The notes beneath the pieces were generated by a model that saw only the letters and a list, made by a program, of their open reading frames with translations, was not told the DNA's origin and did no database searches. A DNA stretch of 51,056 nucleotides, taken from contig NZ_QYUP01000145.1 in NCBI RefSeq assembly GCF_003590855.1, positions 1 through 51,056 of the forward strand, in the 5' to 3' direction. Shown here piece by piece: positions 9,699 through 18,113 of the stretch. Both the position numbers and the translations under genes were made by a program. The DNA comes from Massilia cavernae (lineage in GTDB: Bacteria > Pseudomonadota > Gammaproteobacteria > Burkholderiales > Burkholderiaceae_D). The stretch's first letter is position 1. Each line of letters starts with the position of its first letter.

Positions 9699-10826
9699 GT
9701 GGGCAAACTCAAACTTCTCCTTGTAAGCGCATCGGCGGGCAGCGGCCATACGCGCGCCGCCGAAGCGCTTCGATCGCACGCTTATGGCGCCAACGTCGCG
9801 GCCACGCATATCGATATCCTGAACTTCGTTTCGCCCTTCCTGCGAACGCTGTACACCGATGTCTACACCTGGCTGGTAAAGCGGGCGCCGTCATTGTGGA
9901 GCCATGTATATCGCACCACCCACCAGGCGAAAATGGACGGCAAAGGGCACGCGTTGCGGCGCTGGGCCGAACGCAGGAACAGCGCCCGCTTCCGCCGTGA
10001 AATCGCACATTCCTCGCCGGACCTGATCGTCTGCACCCATTTCCTGCCGGCCGATCTCCTCTCGCACCTGATTACCGTGGGCGCCGTGCGCTGCCCGGTG
10101 TGGGTACAGGTAACCGATTTCGATTTGCACCGCATGTGGGTGCACCAGCACATGGCAGGTTATTTCGCACCCAACGAAGAGGTGGCGTTCCGCCTGCGCC
10201 AGCACGGCGTCCCGCCGGACCGCATCCATGTCACCGGCATTCCAATCATGCCCGCCTTCTCCGACCACATCGACAAGGCCGGCTGCGCCCGCGAACTCGG
10301 GCTTTCGCCGAACCGGAAAACAATCCTGCTGATGGGCGGCGGCGCGGGCTTCGGCACCGTGACGCAGATCGCCGAACACTTGCTGCGGGCGCCGGGAGAC
10401 TTCCAGATCATCGCGATGGCCGGCCGCGACGATGCCGTCCTGGCGTCCCTGCGCGAACTCGCCGCCCGCCATCCCGGCCGCCTGTCGCCACAGGGCTATA
10501 CCGACACGATCGAGCGGCTGATGACGTGCTCCGACCTGGTGGTGACCAAGCCGGGCGGACTGACGACATCCGAATCGCTGGCGATCGGCTTGCCGATGGT
10601 CGTAATCGCACCGATCCCCGGACAGGAAGAACAGAACGCCAATTTCCTGCTTGAGCGCGGCGCCGCCCTCAAGGCCTTCGACCTGCTGACGCTTGAATAC
10701 CGGATCGGCCATCTGCTTGCGCATCCGTCCAAGCTGGAAGACATGCGCGTGAAAGCGCAGGCGCTCGGGAACCCCGCCGCTGCCAGCCGGGTCCTTGCAA
10801 CCATACTTCGAAAGACGACAGAATGA
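9699..10826 (+). CDS. MurG/MGDG-synthase-type diacylglycerol glycosyltransferase
   Basis: A 375-residue GT28-family enzyme. I chose GTG 9699 (with AAGGCGG just upstream) because the family motif starts at once: KLLLVSASAGSGHTRAAEAL, the lipid-binding N-domain seen in MGDG synthases and UgtP-like enzymes. The C-domain has the nucleotide-sugar loop (VVTKPGGLTTSESLAIGLP) and PIPGQEEQNA. Family role: moving a sugar from a UDP-sugar to diacylglycerol on the inner membrane to make glycolipids. The PHO box in its promoter points to replacing phospholipids by glycolipids when phosphate runs out. It overlaps the next gene by four bases (ATGA). The exact sugar is unknown. Confidence 0.85.
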   Translation: MGKLKLLLVSASAGSGHTRAAEALRSHAYGANVAATHIDILNFVSPFLRTLYTDVYTWLVKRAPSLWSHVYRTTHQAKMDGKGHALRRWAERRNSARFRREIAHSSPDLIVCTHFLPADLLSHLITVGAVRCPVWVQVTDFDLHRMWVHQHMAGYFAPNEEVAFRLRQHGVPPDRIHVTGIPIMPAFSDHIDKAGCARELGLSPNRKTILLMGGGAGFGTVTQIAEHLLRAPGDFQIIAMAGRDDAVLASLRELAARHPGRLSPQGYTDTIERLMTCSDLVVTKPGGLTTSESLAIGLPMVVIAPIPGQEEQNANFLLERGAALKAFDLLTLEYRIGHLLAHPSKLEDMRVKAQALGNPAAASRVLATILRKTTE

Positions 10827-11293
10827 ACACGCCAGCCTCCGATCTCATGCAACTGCTGTCCACGCTCGGATTCGTGGTCGTCCTTGCCTTTTTCTTTGCG
10901 AAGGCGGAAATACAGATCGAGGGCGAATCCGGGTGGGCGGCCAACCTGCCGACCTGGCGCATCGAAAAGCACTGGCTGCTCGATATCTTCTGGGGTGGGC
11001 GTGCGATGACCGGCTACCACGCCTGGGTACTTTCGTTCATCGGCCTGTTCTTCCATTTTCCCGTCTTCTTCATGGGCGAATGGTCCTGGCAGATCGAGGC
11101 GCGCATCCTGGCCTCGATGATGGTGTTCTGGATCGTCGAGGACTTCTTATGGTTTATCGTGAATCCCGCCTTTGGATGGAAACGGTTTCATCCAAAGTTC
11201 ATCCCCTGGCATAAGCACTGGATCGTCGGAGCCCCAGTGGACTACTGGGTGTTCACCGGCGTTAGCACCCTGCTGTTCACGTATTCTTACTGA
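10823..11293 (+). CDS. small polytopic membrane protein, co-translated with glycosyltransferase
   Basis: A 156-residue protein whose start overlaps the glycosyltransferase stop (ATGA), so the two are translationally coupled. Hydrophobic stretches are near residues 8-25, 67-85 (VLSFIGLFFHFPVFFM), 95-112 and at the C-terminus (YWVFTGVSTLLF), suggesting three or four membrane segments. It is rich in Trp and His (WHKHW, GYHAW, FHFP). I do not recognise the family. Its place in a probable Pho operon suggests a helper or lipid-handling role, which is inference only. Confidence 0.75.
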   Translation: MNTPASDLMQLLSTLGFVVVLAFFFAKAEIQIEGESGWAANLPTWRIEKHWLLDIFWGGRAMTGYHAWVLSFIGLFFHFPVFFMGEWSWQIEARILASMMVFWIVEDFLWFIVNPAFGWKRFHPKFIPWHKHWIVGAPVDYWVFTGVSTLLFTYSY

Positions 11294-11308
11294 GTGAGCT
11301 CGCGCTGA

Positions 11309-12031
11309 TCAGGCTCCGGCGATTTTGAGGGCCGGAGCGGGCGCCCCGAGGTCGGCCAGGTCGAGCGCATTGCAGACGCGCCGGCACAGGTCGGCGGGGG
11401 TTCGCGAAATAACTTCATCGGGCACGGCGAACTTCTCGATCAGGCGGTCGTGGTCCTCGAATCCGTACGACACCATGAACGGATGCATGCCGGTGTTGAT
11501 CGCGGCGTAAAAGTCCTTGTACTCATCGCCACAAGCGTAAGCGCGGGCCGGGTTGATCTGGAAGCGTTCGCGCGTCAGGCGGAATTGCGAGGTCTTTCCT
11601 TCGCTGAGCGGAACGTGGTCGAAGAAATCCAGTTCGCCGACATCGATGCCGTGGCGGGCGAACAGCTGGCGCAGCGTTTCAAGCGGTTCATTGGTGATGT
11701 TGCGCGTGACCAGGCCAACCACGATGTCCGGGGCGGCGATGAGCGACCGGATCATGTCCGCGATCCCTGGATACAGGCGTGCATCGGCGCGGTAGACGTC
11801 GGTCAGGGAGTCGACGATTTTCTTCCTGCCCTGTTTGCGCAGGTTCTTCTTGATAATCGAAGGGAATTCCTTGACGCCGCCCAGATACTTGAACAGGTGA
11901 TGGCGTTTCTGGAAACTCTTTTCTTCGCCGAGCGTCATGCCGTGTTGCGCAAAGGCGGCCTCGATGGCCGGATATGCATCGATCGTTGTCCCGTCGGCGT
12001 CCAGGATGATCAAGCGTTTGCTTTGGTACAT
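11309..12031 (-). CDS. HAD-superfamily hydrolase under a PHO box
   Basis: A 240-residue HAD phosphatase-like protein. Motif I is LDADGT (nucleophile and acid Asp), motif II LVTRN, the motif III Lys is probably in EGKTSQF, and motif IV is CGDEYKD. A helical cap follows motif I, as in phosphoglycolate-phosphatase-type members. It is convergent with the glycosyltransferase operon, with only 15 bases between the stops. Its own promoter has the same PHO-box architecture. It may therefore release phosphate from a lipid-linked or small phosphorylated compound during phosphate starvation. The substrate is not known. Confidence 0.82.
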   Translation of the reverse strand: MYQSKRLIILDADGTTIDAYPAIEAAFAQHGMTLGEEKSFQKRHHLFKYLGGVKEFPSIIKKNLRKQGRKKIVDSLTDVYRADARLYPGIADMIRSLIAAPDIVVGLVTRNITNEPLETLRQLFARHGIDVGELDFFDHVPLSEGKTSQFRLTRERFQINPARAYACGDEYKDFYAAINTGMHPFMVSYGFEDHDRLIEKFAVPDEVISRTPADLCRRVCNALDLADLGAPAPALKIAGA

Positions 12032-12073
12032 GTTTCCTCCAGTTCAGTGGTCGTCCGGCTTGCGAACGATCCC

Positions 12074-12107
12074 ATTCTGCGGAGGGCGTATGACAGCTTG
12101 ATGACAA
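12074..12107 (-). promoter_or_regulatory. PHO box plus -10 of the HAD hydrolase gene
   Basis: On the minus strand TTGTCAT (12107-12101), four bases, CTGTCAT (12096-12090), then ten bases and CAGAAT (12079-12074). Repeat sequence, 4-base spacer and 10-base distance to the -10 are all the same as in the glycosyltransferase promoter at 9637-9670. The site lies just beyond the stop of the EAL gene. Activation by PhoB is inferred. Confidence 0.75.
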
Positions 12108-12116
12108 GGGCGCCGA

Positions 12117-14105
12117 TTACTGGCGCATGGGCGGCAGATTGGCCTTGCGGAAGGCGCGGTCGCGCGCAGCCCCGCAGTCGCAGGACGGCGCCCAGTTCTG
12201 CTCCCATACGTGGAATTCGTCCGCGGGCATCGGCCTGCCGATGGTAAAGCCCTGGGCCACATCGCAACCCAGCATGGCTAGCCGCTCGAGGATGGCCTGG
12301 CTTTCCACGCCTTCGGCAACGACGTTCAGGCCAAGGTTGTGGCCAAGTTCGATGGTCGAGCGCACGATGACGGCCGAATCGGCACTCAGCATCATCGGCT
12401 GTACAAACGACTGGTCGATCTTCACGGCGTCGACCGGTAGTTTCTGAAGGTAGCTCAGGCTCGAATGCCCGGTGCCGAAATCGTCGATGAACAGCTGGAC
12501 ACCCAGGTCCTTCAGTCGCTCCAGCGTTTCCTGCGCCCCTGCCGGATCGGCCATCAGTGTGCTCTCGGTCAGCTCGAACTGGATCAGCTTCGGCGCGATG
12601 TCCCAGCGCGAGAACAGGTCGGCGATGTGCTCCACCAGGCTGGAATCGTAGAGGTCGAGCGCGGACAGGTTGATGGCGAGCGGACAGCGCAAGCCCGCCT
12701 CCTTCCACGCGTGGCTTTGGCGGAAGGACGCTTCCAGCATCCAGCCGGTGAGGGACACGATCATGCCGGCCTGTTCCGCAAGCGGGATGAATTCGGCCGG
12801 CGAGATCATCCCCTGCACGGGATGCTGCCACCGGATCAGCGCTTCCGCCCCGCACACCTTGCGCGACACGAGGTCTATCTTGGGCTGGCAGAACAGGCGC
12901 AGTTCGCCCCGTTCGGCGGCACGGTGAAGATCGCCCATCAGGGACAGGCGGCGCTTGTCCTCCTGCTCCTGCCCGCCCATGTAGATGGCGTAAGCGCCGC
13001 CGGGTTTGGCCTGGTGCATGGCCGCCCGAGCCCGGCCGAACAGGGCTTCGGCATCGCCGGCATGGTCGGGATAGAGCGCGATGCCGATCCCCACGTTCGC
13101 ATTGAGCATGAGTCCGGAAACCTCCACCGGCGGCATCAGCATGGACGACAGCCGCTGCGCTTCCCGCACCGCCTGGGCGGCATCGGCACGCGGCAACAGG
13201 ATCGCGAATTCGGCCTCCCCGACCCGCCCCAGGGTGGCGCCCGCAAGCGTAATACTTGCCAGGAAGTGTCCAAGTTCCTGCAACAGGTCGTCGCCGGAAC
13301 GGTAGCCCAGCACCTTGTTAATTTCGTGAAAGCGGCCGACTTCCAGGTGCAGCAAGGCGACCGTGCCGTGCCGGCGCCGGGCGTTGCCGATCGCCTTCGC
13401 GAGGCGCTCCAGCATCAAGGTACGATTCGGCAGGTCGGTCACGGAATCGAAATACGCCAGGCGGGCGATCGTCGCTTCCGCAGCCAGGTGCTGGGCGCGC
13501 GTGCGCGCGTTGGAAATGCCATAGGCAAGGTCGTCGGCCAATTCCTGAAGCAGCTTGACTTCGGCCTCGTCAAAAGCATCGGGATCGGTCGAGCCGATCA
13601 CCAGGGCGCCAAGCACGTTGTGACCCAGCTTCAGTGGAAAAGCGGTCAGCGCCGCGTAGCCCAGTTCCACCGCACTCTGCCTCACCCCCGCGTAGGCCTC
13701 ACCGGAATAGCACGGATCGGTGCTGGGGTTGCGTCCCACGATCGGCTGGCCGGTACGGATCGCGGTGGCGGTCGTGCCCTGGCCCAGTTCGGCGTCGGCC
13801 CAGGTGAAATGGAACGATTCCAGCACGTCCAGCGCGATGCCGATGCTCGCCATCCACCGCACAAGCTTGTGCTCATCGTGTTCCGCATAAGCGACGGAAG
13901 CGAGGCGATAGCCGCCGGTCTTGACGATAACCCTGCACATTTCGTGCAGCAGCTCGGATTCGTCCGACGCCCGCAACAGGGTGCGGGTGCCCGCGCTGAG
14001 GGTCTTGAGCGTACGGTTCAGGCGCGCCAACTCGGCTTTGGCATCCGGACCTTTCTGTCTGGAACGCGTGGCGCGCGCAGTCGGTTTTCCTGAAGATGCT
14101 CGCAT
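12117..14105 (-). CDS. GAF-GGDEF-EAL cyclic-di-GMP phosphodiesterase
   Basis: A 662-residue cytoplasmic protein. A GAF sensor domain (about 30-205) is followed by a GGDEF domain (about 215-380) whose signature reads GEAEF, so cyclase activity is probably lost. The EAL domain (about 395-640) keeps the expected catalytic set: EALIRW, the NLSALDL Asn, ELTESTLM, DDFGTG, VKID and AEGVES. It should therefore hydrolyse c-di-GMP in response to a small ligand bound by GAF. No partner gene is obvious; the neighbouring Tad-type genes would fit a surface-attachment role, but that is only proximity. Confidence 0.92.
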   Translation of the reverse strand: MRASSGKPTARATRSRQKGPDAKAELARLNRTLKTLSAGTRTLLRASDESELLHEMCRVIVKTGGYRLASVAYAEHDEHKLVRWMASIGIALDVLESFHFTWADAELGQGTTATAIRTGQPIVGRNPSTDPCYSGEAYAGVRQSAVELGYAALTAFPLKLGHNVLGALVIGSTDPDAFDEAEVKLLQELADDLAYGISNARTRAQHLAAEATIARLAYFDSVTDLPNRTLMLERLAKAIGNARRRHGTVALLHLEVGRFHEINKVLGYRSGDDLLQELGHFLASITLAGATLGRVGEAEFAILLPRADAAQAVREAQRLSSMLMPPVEVSGLMLNANVGIGIALYPDHAGDAEALFGRARAAMHQAKPGGAYAIYMGGQEQEDKRRLSLMGDLHRAAERGELRLFCQPKIDLVSRKVCGAEALIRWQHPVQGMISPAEFIPLAEQAGMIVSLTGWMLEASFRQSHAWKEAGLRCPLAINLSALDLYDSSLVEHIADLFSRWDIAPKLIQFELTESTLMADPAGAQETLERLKDLGVQLFIDDFGTGHSSLSYLQKLPVDAVKIDQSFVQPMMLSADSAVIVRSTIELGHNLGLNVVAEGVESQAILERLAMLGCDVAQGFTIGRPMPADEFHVWEQNWAPSCDCGAARDRAFRKANLPPMRQ

Positions 14106-14333
14106 GGTCGCATACCGTTGGGTTCCTATAGTTAATTATAGAACATCAACGGTATTGACGGCCCGCGCATGATTGTACGGCGAATCCAATACCAGGATTT
14201 CCGCGACCCCGGCGCTGGCCGCCGCGCATCGATGTAGTTGAGGAAACTCAACCATCCAAATATCGCCACCGATAATATGTTTCCTCGTGGCCTTGATGTC
14301 GAACGCCATGGACGTCAAACGAGGGGACAGCAA

Positions 14334-15869
14334 ATGGTGGACATGCGCAAAATTCCACACATGGTCAGCCGAACCACCTCCGTCGCACAGGCGGAAGGCG
14401 AAGCGAACGCTGTCCCCCAGGCGAGGCACCCGGAACGCGGCGCCGTCGCAATCATGTTCGCGCTGACACTCATTCTGGTACTCGGTGTCATTGGCATCGC
14501 AATCGATACCGCCCGCCTGTACAACCGCAAGGCGGAACTGCAGCACTTCGCTAACGCGGTCGCGCTCGCCGCTGCCAACGAGCTGAATGGCGCTCCGAGT
14601 GGTGTCGCGAACGCATTGGCGAAAGCGTCGTCCGTCGCCGAGGCGTTCATGTACCAGTACAATTCGGAGCCGATTACCTGGACCGACGCGGCGATCTCCT
14701 TCAGTTCGACGCCGGAACTGAACGGTGGCTGGCTCGATGCGGGCGCCGCCGGTGCATCCCCGAACACCCTGCTGTTTGTTAAGGTCGACACGAGTCGGCT
14801 GGATCCTGTGTTTGGCTCCATCAGCACAGCGTTCATGCACATACTTTCCGGTTCCGAGACTCGGACAGTCGTTGGCGGCCGCGCGATCGCCGGGCGCTCC
14901 GCTATCCGCATTACACCGCTCGCCGTCTGCGCATTGTCCGGCGAATCGGGCGCCACCCGAACAAGCCCAGGCACGCCGCCGATACTGGAGTTGGTCGAGT
15001 ATGGTTTCCGGCGCGGCGTCAGCTACGACCTGATGCAATTGAATCCCGATGCGACGGTCGCGGAAAATTTCGTTGTCAGCTCGATCGATCCGCCTGGCGT
15101 GGCCGGCGCATTCGTGCATACGACCGTCACCCAGGTAGAACCGTTTATCTGTAGCGGGACATTGTCGATACCACGCGTAACGGGCGGAGCGGTGACCGTC
15201 GCGCGTCCCTTCCCCATCGCCTCGCTGTACAAGGCCCTGAACTCGCGCTTCGATCAATACGCCGGTACCTTGTGCACCCCTGACGGTGCTCCGCCGGACT
15301 TCAACATCAAGTCATACACAAGGACATCCATACCATGGATGGCCACCGTCCCTGCCGGGCAGACTGCTGCGCAACACAGCGCCGACGGCAAACTCCGTAC
15401 GATTGCCGACCCGTCGCCCGCGCCAGCATCCAATACAGCCCCGATGTACGGCCCCTTGTGGGTCTATGCGAAAGCCGTGCCTGTTTCGTCATATACGCCT
15501 GGCGCGGTCGAACCGCCCAACGGTTACACCCCTTTCACGACAGCGGCCTGGGCGAAGCTCTATGCGCCTGGGGCACCGGTGACCAAAGCGAGCTATCCCG
15601 TTACGAAAACGCCGTATTGGTCATCCGGCGGCGCCAACTTCGAAAGCCCATCTGTAGCGAACCGGCCCGGGGTTCGCGACCGAAGGGTGCTGAATATTCC
15701 GCTTCTGTCGTGCCCTGTTCCGGCCGGGACCGGCGTCAACGTCACCGCAACCGTGCTAGCAATCGGCAAGTTTTTCATGACGGTGCCGGCCACGCCCACC
15801 ACCCTGAGCGCGGAGTTCGCGGGCGTGGTGCCTGAACAATCGTTAGGTGGGTCCGTGGAGCTATATTGA
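14334..15869 (+). CDS. TadG-like pilus assembly protein
   Basis: A 511-residue protein. The ribosome site GAGGGGA (14321-14327) supports ATG 14334. After a short leader comes HPERGAVAIMFALTLILVLG, the TadE/TadG N-terminal signature: a charged segment, a Glu-containing prepilin-like motif and a membrane helix, followed by the Asp-rich segment IDTARLYNRKAELQHFANAV. The large rest is extracytoplasmic (VWA-like in the family). TadG belongs to Flp/Tad pilus or secretion loci. The stop overlaps the next gene (TGATG). Confidence 0.85.
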   Translation: MVDMRKIPHMVSRTTSVAQAEGEANAVPQARHPERGAVAIMFALTLILVLGVIGIAIDTARLYNRKAELQHFANAVALAAANELNGAPSGVANALAKASSVAEAFMYQYNSEPITWTDAAISFSSTPELNGGWLDAGAAGASPNTLLFVKVDTSRLDPVFGSISTAFMHILSGSETRTVVGGRAIAGRSAIRITPLAVCALSGESGATRTSPGTPPILELVEYGFRRGVSYDLMQLNPDATVAENFVVSSIDPPGVAGAFVHTTVTQVEPFICSGTLSIPRVTGGAVTVARPFPIASLYKALNSRFDQYAGTLCTPDGAPPDFNIKSYTRTSIPWMATVPAGQTAAQHSADGKLRTIADPSPAPASNTAPMYGPLWVYAKAVPVSSYTPGAVEPPNGYTPFTTAAWAKLYAPGAPVTKASYPVTKTPYWSSGGANFESPSVANRPGVRDRRVLNIPLLSCPVPAGTGVNVTATVLAIGKFFMTVPATPTTLSAEFAGVVPEQSLGGSVELY

Positions 15870-16348
15870 TGAAACGACGTCCGATTTCTTCAGACCGTCG
15901 CCACGAACTAGGCGCCGCGGCGGTCGAACTGGCGCTCGTCCTGCCGATTCTCGCAGGGCTGCTGGCACTGGCATTGTTCATTGGCCGGGTTTTTTTGCAT
16001 TACACCGTGGCCCAAAAAGCCGCGCATGACGCAGCCAGGTTCATGTCGACCATTCCGGTACGGGATATGACCGACTCTGGCAGGGCGCGGATTGACGATG
16101 CTGTCGCGGTCGCACAGCAAATCCTGGACGCCGAACTAGCGGAACTCGATCCTGGATCGTACACGATCGATACAGTTATAAGGTGCGGCAACTTCACCTC
16201 CTGTAACGGGCTTCGAGTGCCCGCAACCGTCAGCGTGGGCGTGGAGATGAGAATGAACGATACCTTCTTCCCCGCTTTGACGTACGCCGTCACGGGAGAC
16301 CGCATCATCATCACCGCCAACGTGACAATGCCCTACGCGGGAAAGTGA
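15869..16348 (+). CDS. TadE-family pseudopilin-like protein
   Basis: A 159-residue protein with HELGAAAVELALVLPILAGL near the N-terminus, the TadE signature (Gly-Ala then Glu five residues into the hydrophobic helix, cut by a prepilin-type peptidase). ATG 15869 overlaps the TadG stop and has GTGGAG upstream; a TTG one codon earlier is less likely. TadE-like proteins are minor pseudopilins needed for Flp pilus biogenesis. It is the middle gene of a three-gene set. Confidence 0.85.
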   Translation: MKRRPISSDRRHELGAAAVELALVLPILAGLLALALFIGRVFLHYTVAQKAAHDAARFMSTIPVRDMTDSGRARIDDAVAVAQQILDAELAELDPGSYTIDTVIRCGNFTSCNGLRVPATVSVGVEMRMNDTFFPALTYAVTGDRIIITANVTMPYAGK

Positions 16349-16353
16349 GCTTT

Positions 16354-16947
16354 ATGAAAAGCCGTCAACCCCAACGACGCTCTCGGGAATCGGGCGCCTT
16401 TGCAGTGGAGTTCGCCACTGTGGCCGTCATCTTTTTCGTGTTCCTGTTTGGCGTGATCGAAGTGGCGCGTGCGATGTACATGTTCAACACGCTCCAGGAA
16501 GTGACTCGCCGGGCAGCAAGCGGAGCAGCAACAATCGACTATCGTACCGCGGCCGCGAAGGACCGGGTGCGGCAAGACGCCATATTTCGCGACTCTGCCG
16601 GAACGCTCGTGCTCGGGGATCCGGTTACCGATCAACACATCCGAATCGACTACCTCGCGCTGGTTCGCGGCTCGACGGGATCGATGATCACGCCAATCCC
16701 CGCTGCATTGATGCCGACTTGTCCTGCACGCAACCGGGTTACGTGCATGACGAACCCGAACAGTCCAAGCTGTATCCGCTTCGTTCGCGCTCGAATTTGC
16801 GACCCGGGAGACGCCTCGGTGTGCAACCCGGTCAGGTACAGGACGCTGGTGTCGCTCGTGGACTTGCCCATGAACCTGCCAGTTGCAACGACGATCGTTA
16901 GCGCAGACACTCTGGGCTTCAGCCCCGGGATGACTCCCTGTCCGTAG
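16354..16947 (+). CDS. second TadE-family pseudopilin-like protein
   Basis: A protein of about 197 residues with RESGAFAVEFATVAVIFFVF, again the TadE cleavage and helix motif. Several Cys residues in the C-terminal half (CPARNRVTC, CIRFVRARIC) suggest disulfides outside the membrane. I chose ATG 16354; a GTG at 16345 overlapping the previous stop is an alternative. It ends the set. No ATPase, secretin or prepilin gene of a tad locus is in the window, so assembly machinery must be encoded elsewhere. Confidence 0.8.
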   Translation: MKSRQPQRRSRESGAFAVEFATVAVIFFVFLFGVIEVARAMYMFNTLQEVTRRAASGAATIDYRTAAAKDRVRQDAIFRDSAGTLVLGDPVTDQHIRIDYLALVRGSTGSMITPIPAALMPTCPARNRVTCMTNPNSPSCIRFVRARICDPGDASVCNPVRYRTLVSLVDLPMNLPVATTIVSADTLGFSPGMTPCP

Positions 16948-17137
16948 GCGCGCAGCGCTCGGACTGCCTCGCACCGGGTGGGTCTGCCTAAATTTTGAAA
17001 CGGCCGACAATCTTCGACGTCTCCCCTATGAGATGCGCCTGCATCACTCCCAAGTTATCCACAGAAAGTGGGGATAAAAGTAGCGGTGTTGTCGTCGCAA
17101 CTTTTCCGTGCGAAGCACCGTTAGCGGCAGTGGAGCC

Positions 17138-17926
17138 CTACAGTAGCGCCGCCAGCTCGGTTTGTACCTTGAGCAGCGCCGGCAGGCAGCGCTCGACGAT
17201 GTCCTCGACTGGAATGCGCGACTCGTGCACGCTGACGTTCATCGCCGCCACGATATCTCCGCGGAAGTTGCGCAGCGGGACGGCGATGGTGCGCAGGCCC
17301 AGTTCCAGTTCCTGGTTGACCACTGCATAACCCTGTGCGCGGGCGCGCGCGATTTCGAGCAGCAGCCGGTCCTTGTTGACGATGGTGTACTCGGTCAGCG
17401 CCTCGACCTTCAGGCGGCCGAGCATCGCATCGAGCTGGTGTTCCGGCAGGCTGGCCAGCATCACGCGGCCGTTGGCGGTGCAGAAAGCCGGCACGCGGGT
17501 ACCCGGTTGCAGCGTCGCCGACACCACCCGGCCGGCACTCACTGCCGCCACGCAAACCAGGTCGTCGTCTTCGAGCACGCCCACCGATGCCGCCTCGCCC
17601 AGCGAATAGGCCAGCCGGTACAACAGCGGCTGGACGATGCGCGGCAGGCGCGCCGAATGCAGGTACGACTGGCCGAGCCGCAGGACCTTGGGCGTGAGAG
17701 AGAACACCTTGTCCTGCTGGCGCGCGTACCCCAGGTGCACCAGCGTGATCAGGTAGCGCCGCGCTGCGGCGCGCGTCAGGCCGGTGCGCGAGGCAACTTC
17801 ACTGATGGTCAGGCGCGAGCGTTCCTGGTCGAACGCCTCGATTACCTGCAGGCCCTTGTCGAGGCCGGCGATCAGGTCGCGCGCGGCAGGTGCCGGGGCG
17901 AAATCGCTGTCAATTTCGTGGTTCAT
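17138..17926 (-). CDS. pcaR: IclR-family regulator of protocatechuate catabolism
   Basis: A 262-residue IclR protein. The winged-helix N-domain (LTISEVASRTGLTRAAARRY) is followed by the effector-binding IclR domain (VGVLEDDDLVCVAAV to the C-terminus, with FCTANGRVMLASL). Members of the PcaR/PcaU/PobR branch sense beta-ketoadipate or protocatechuate and control pca genes. The gene is divergent from pcaHGB-CD-IJF with an operator-like palindrome in the gap. ATG 17926 (MNHEIDS) was chosen over an upstream in-frame start at 17971, which would run through that palindrome. The symbol rests on family plus context. Confidence 0.82.
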   Translation of the reverse strand: MNHEIDSDFAPAPAARDLIAGLDKGLQVIEAFDQERSRLTISEVASRTGLTRAAARRYLITLVHLGYARQQDKVFSLTPKVLRLGQSYLHSARLPRIVQPLLYRLAYSLGEAASVGVLEDDDLVCVAAVSAGRVVSATLQPGTRVPAFCTANGRVMLASLPEHQLDAMLGRLKVEALTEYTIVNKDRLLLEIARARAQGYAVVNQELELGLRTIAVPLRNFRGDIVAAMNVSVHESRIPVEDIVERCLPALLKVQTELAALL

Positions 17927-17941
17927 CAAATAAATCCCAGT

Positions 17942-17971
17942 TTGTGCGCTAATCGCACAATGTGTTCGCAC
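17942..17971. promoter_or_regulatory. operator-like palindrome between pcaR and pcaH
   Basis: TTGTGCG-N5-CGCACAA (17942-17960) is a perfect 7-base inverted repeat. It is followed by TTCGCAC (17965-17971), a direct repeat of the right arm. Another TTGTCGCACAAA lies at 18065-18076, 40 bases before the pcaH start. IclR-type PcaU/PobR regulators bind a palindrome plus one direct repeat, so binding of the adjacent PcaR is a reasonable inference. Confidence 0.65.
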
Positions 17972-18113
17972 TGCGGATGCCGGATCAGATTAGCCGGTTG
18001 TTCGGTCGTAGGAAGCACACTACGATTGTCTTCAACCGAACCACATGCTGCCTATTTGAGCGATTGTCGCACAAAGCGGCCCAGCAGCCCCCAAGCCAAC
18101 CAGGAGAAAAGCC

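Noticed and set aside
12465..14093. 542-codon plus-strand frame
   Set aside because: Antisense to the GAF-GGDEF-EAL gene, whose motifs are fully intact; the plus frame has no recognisable domain or ribosome site.
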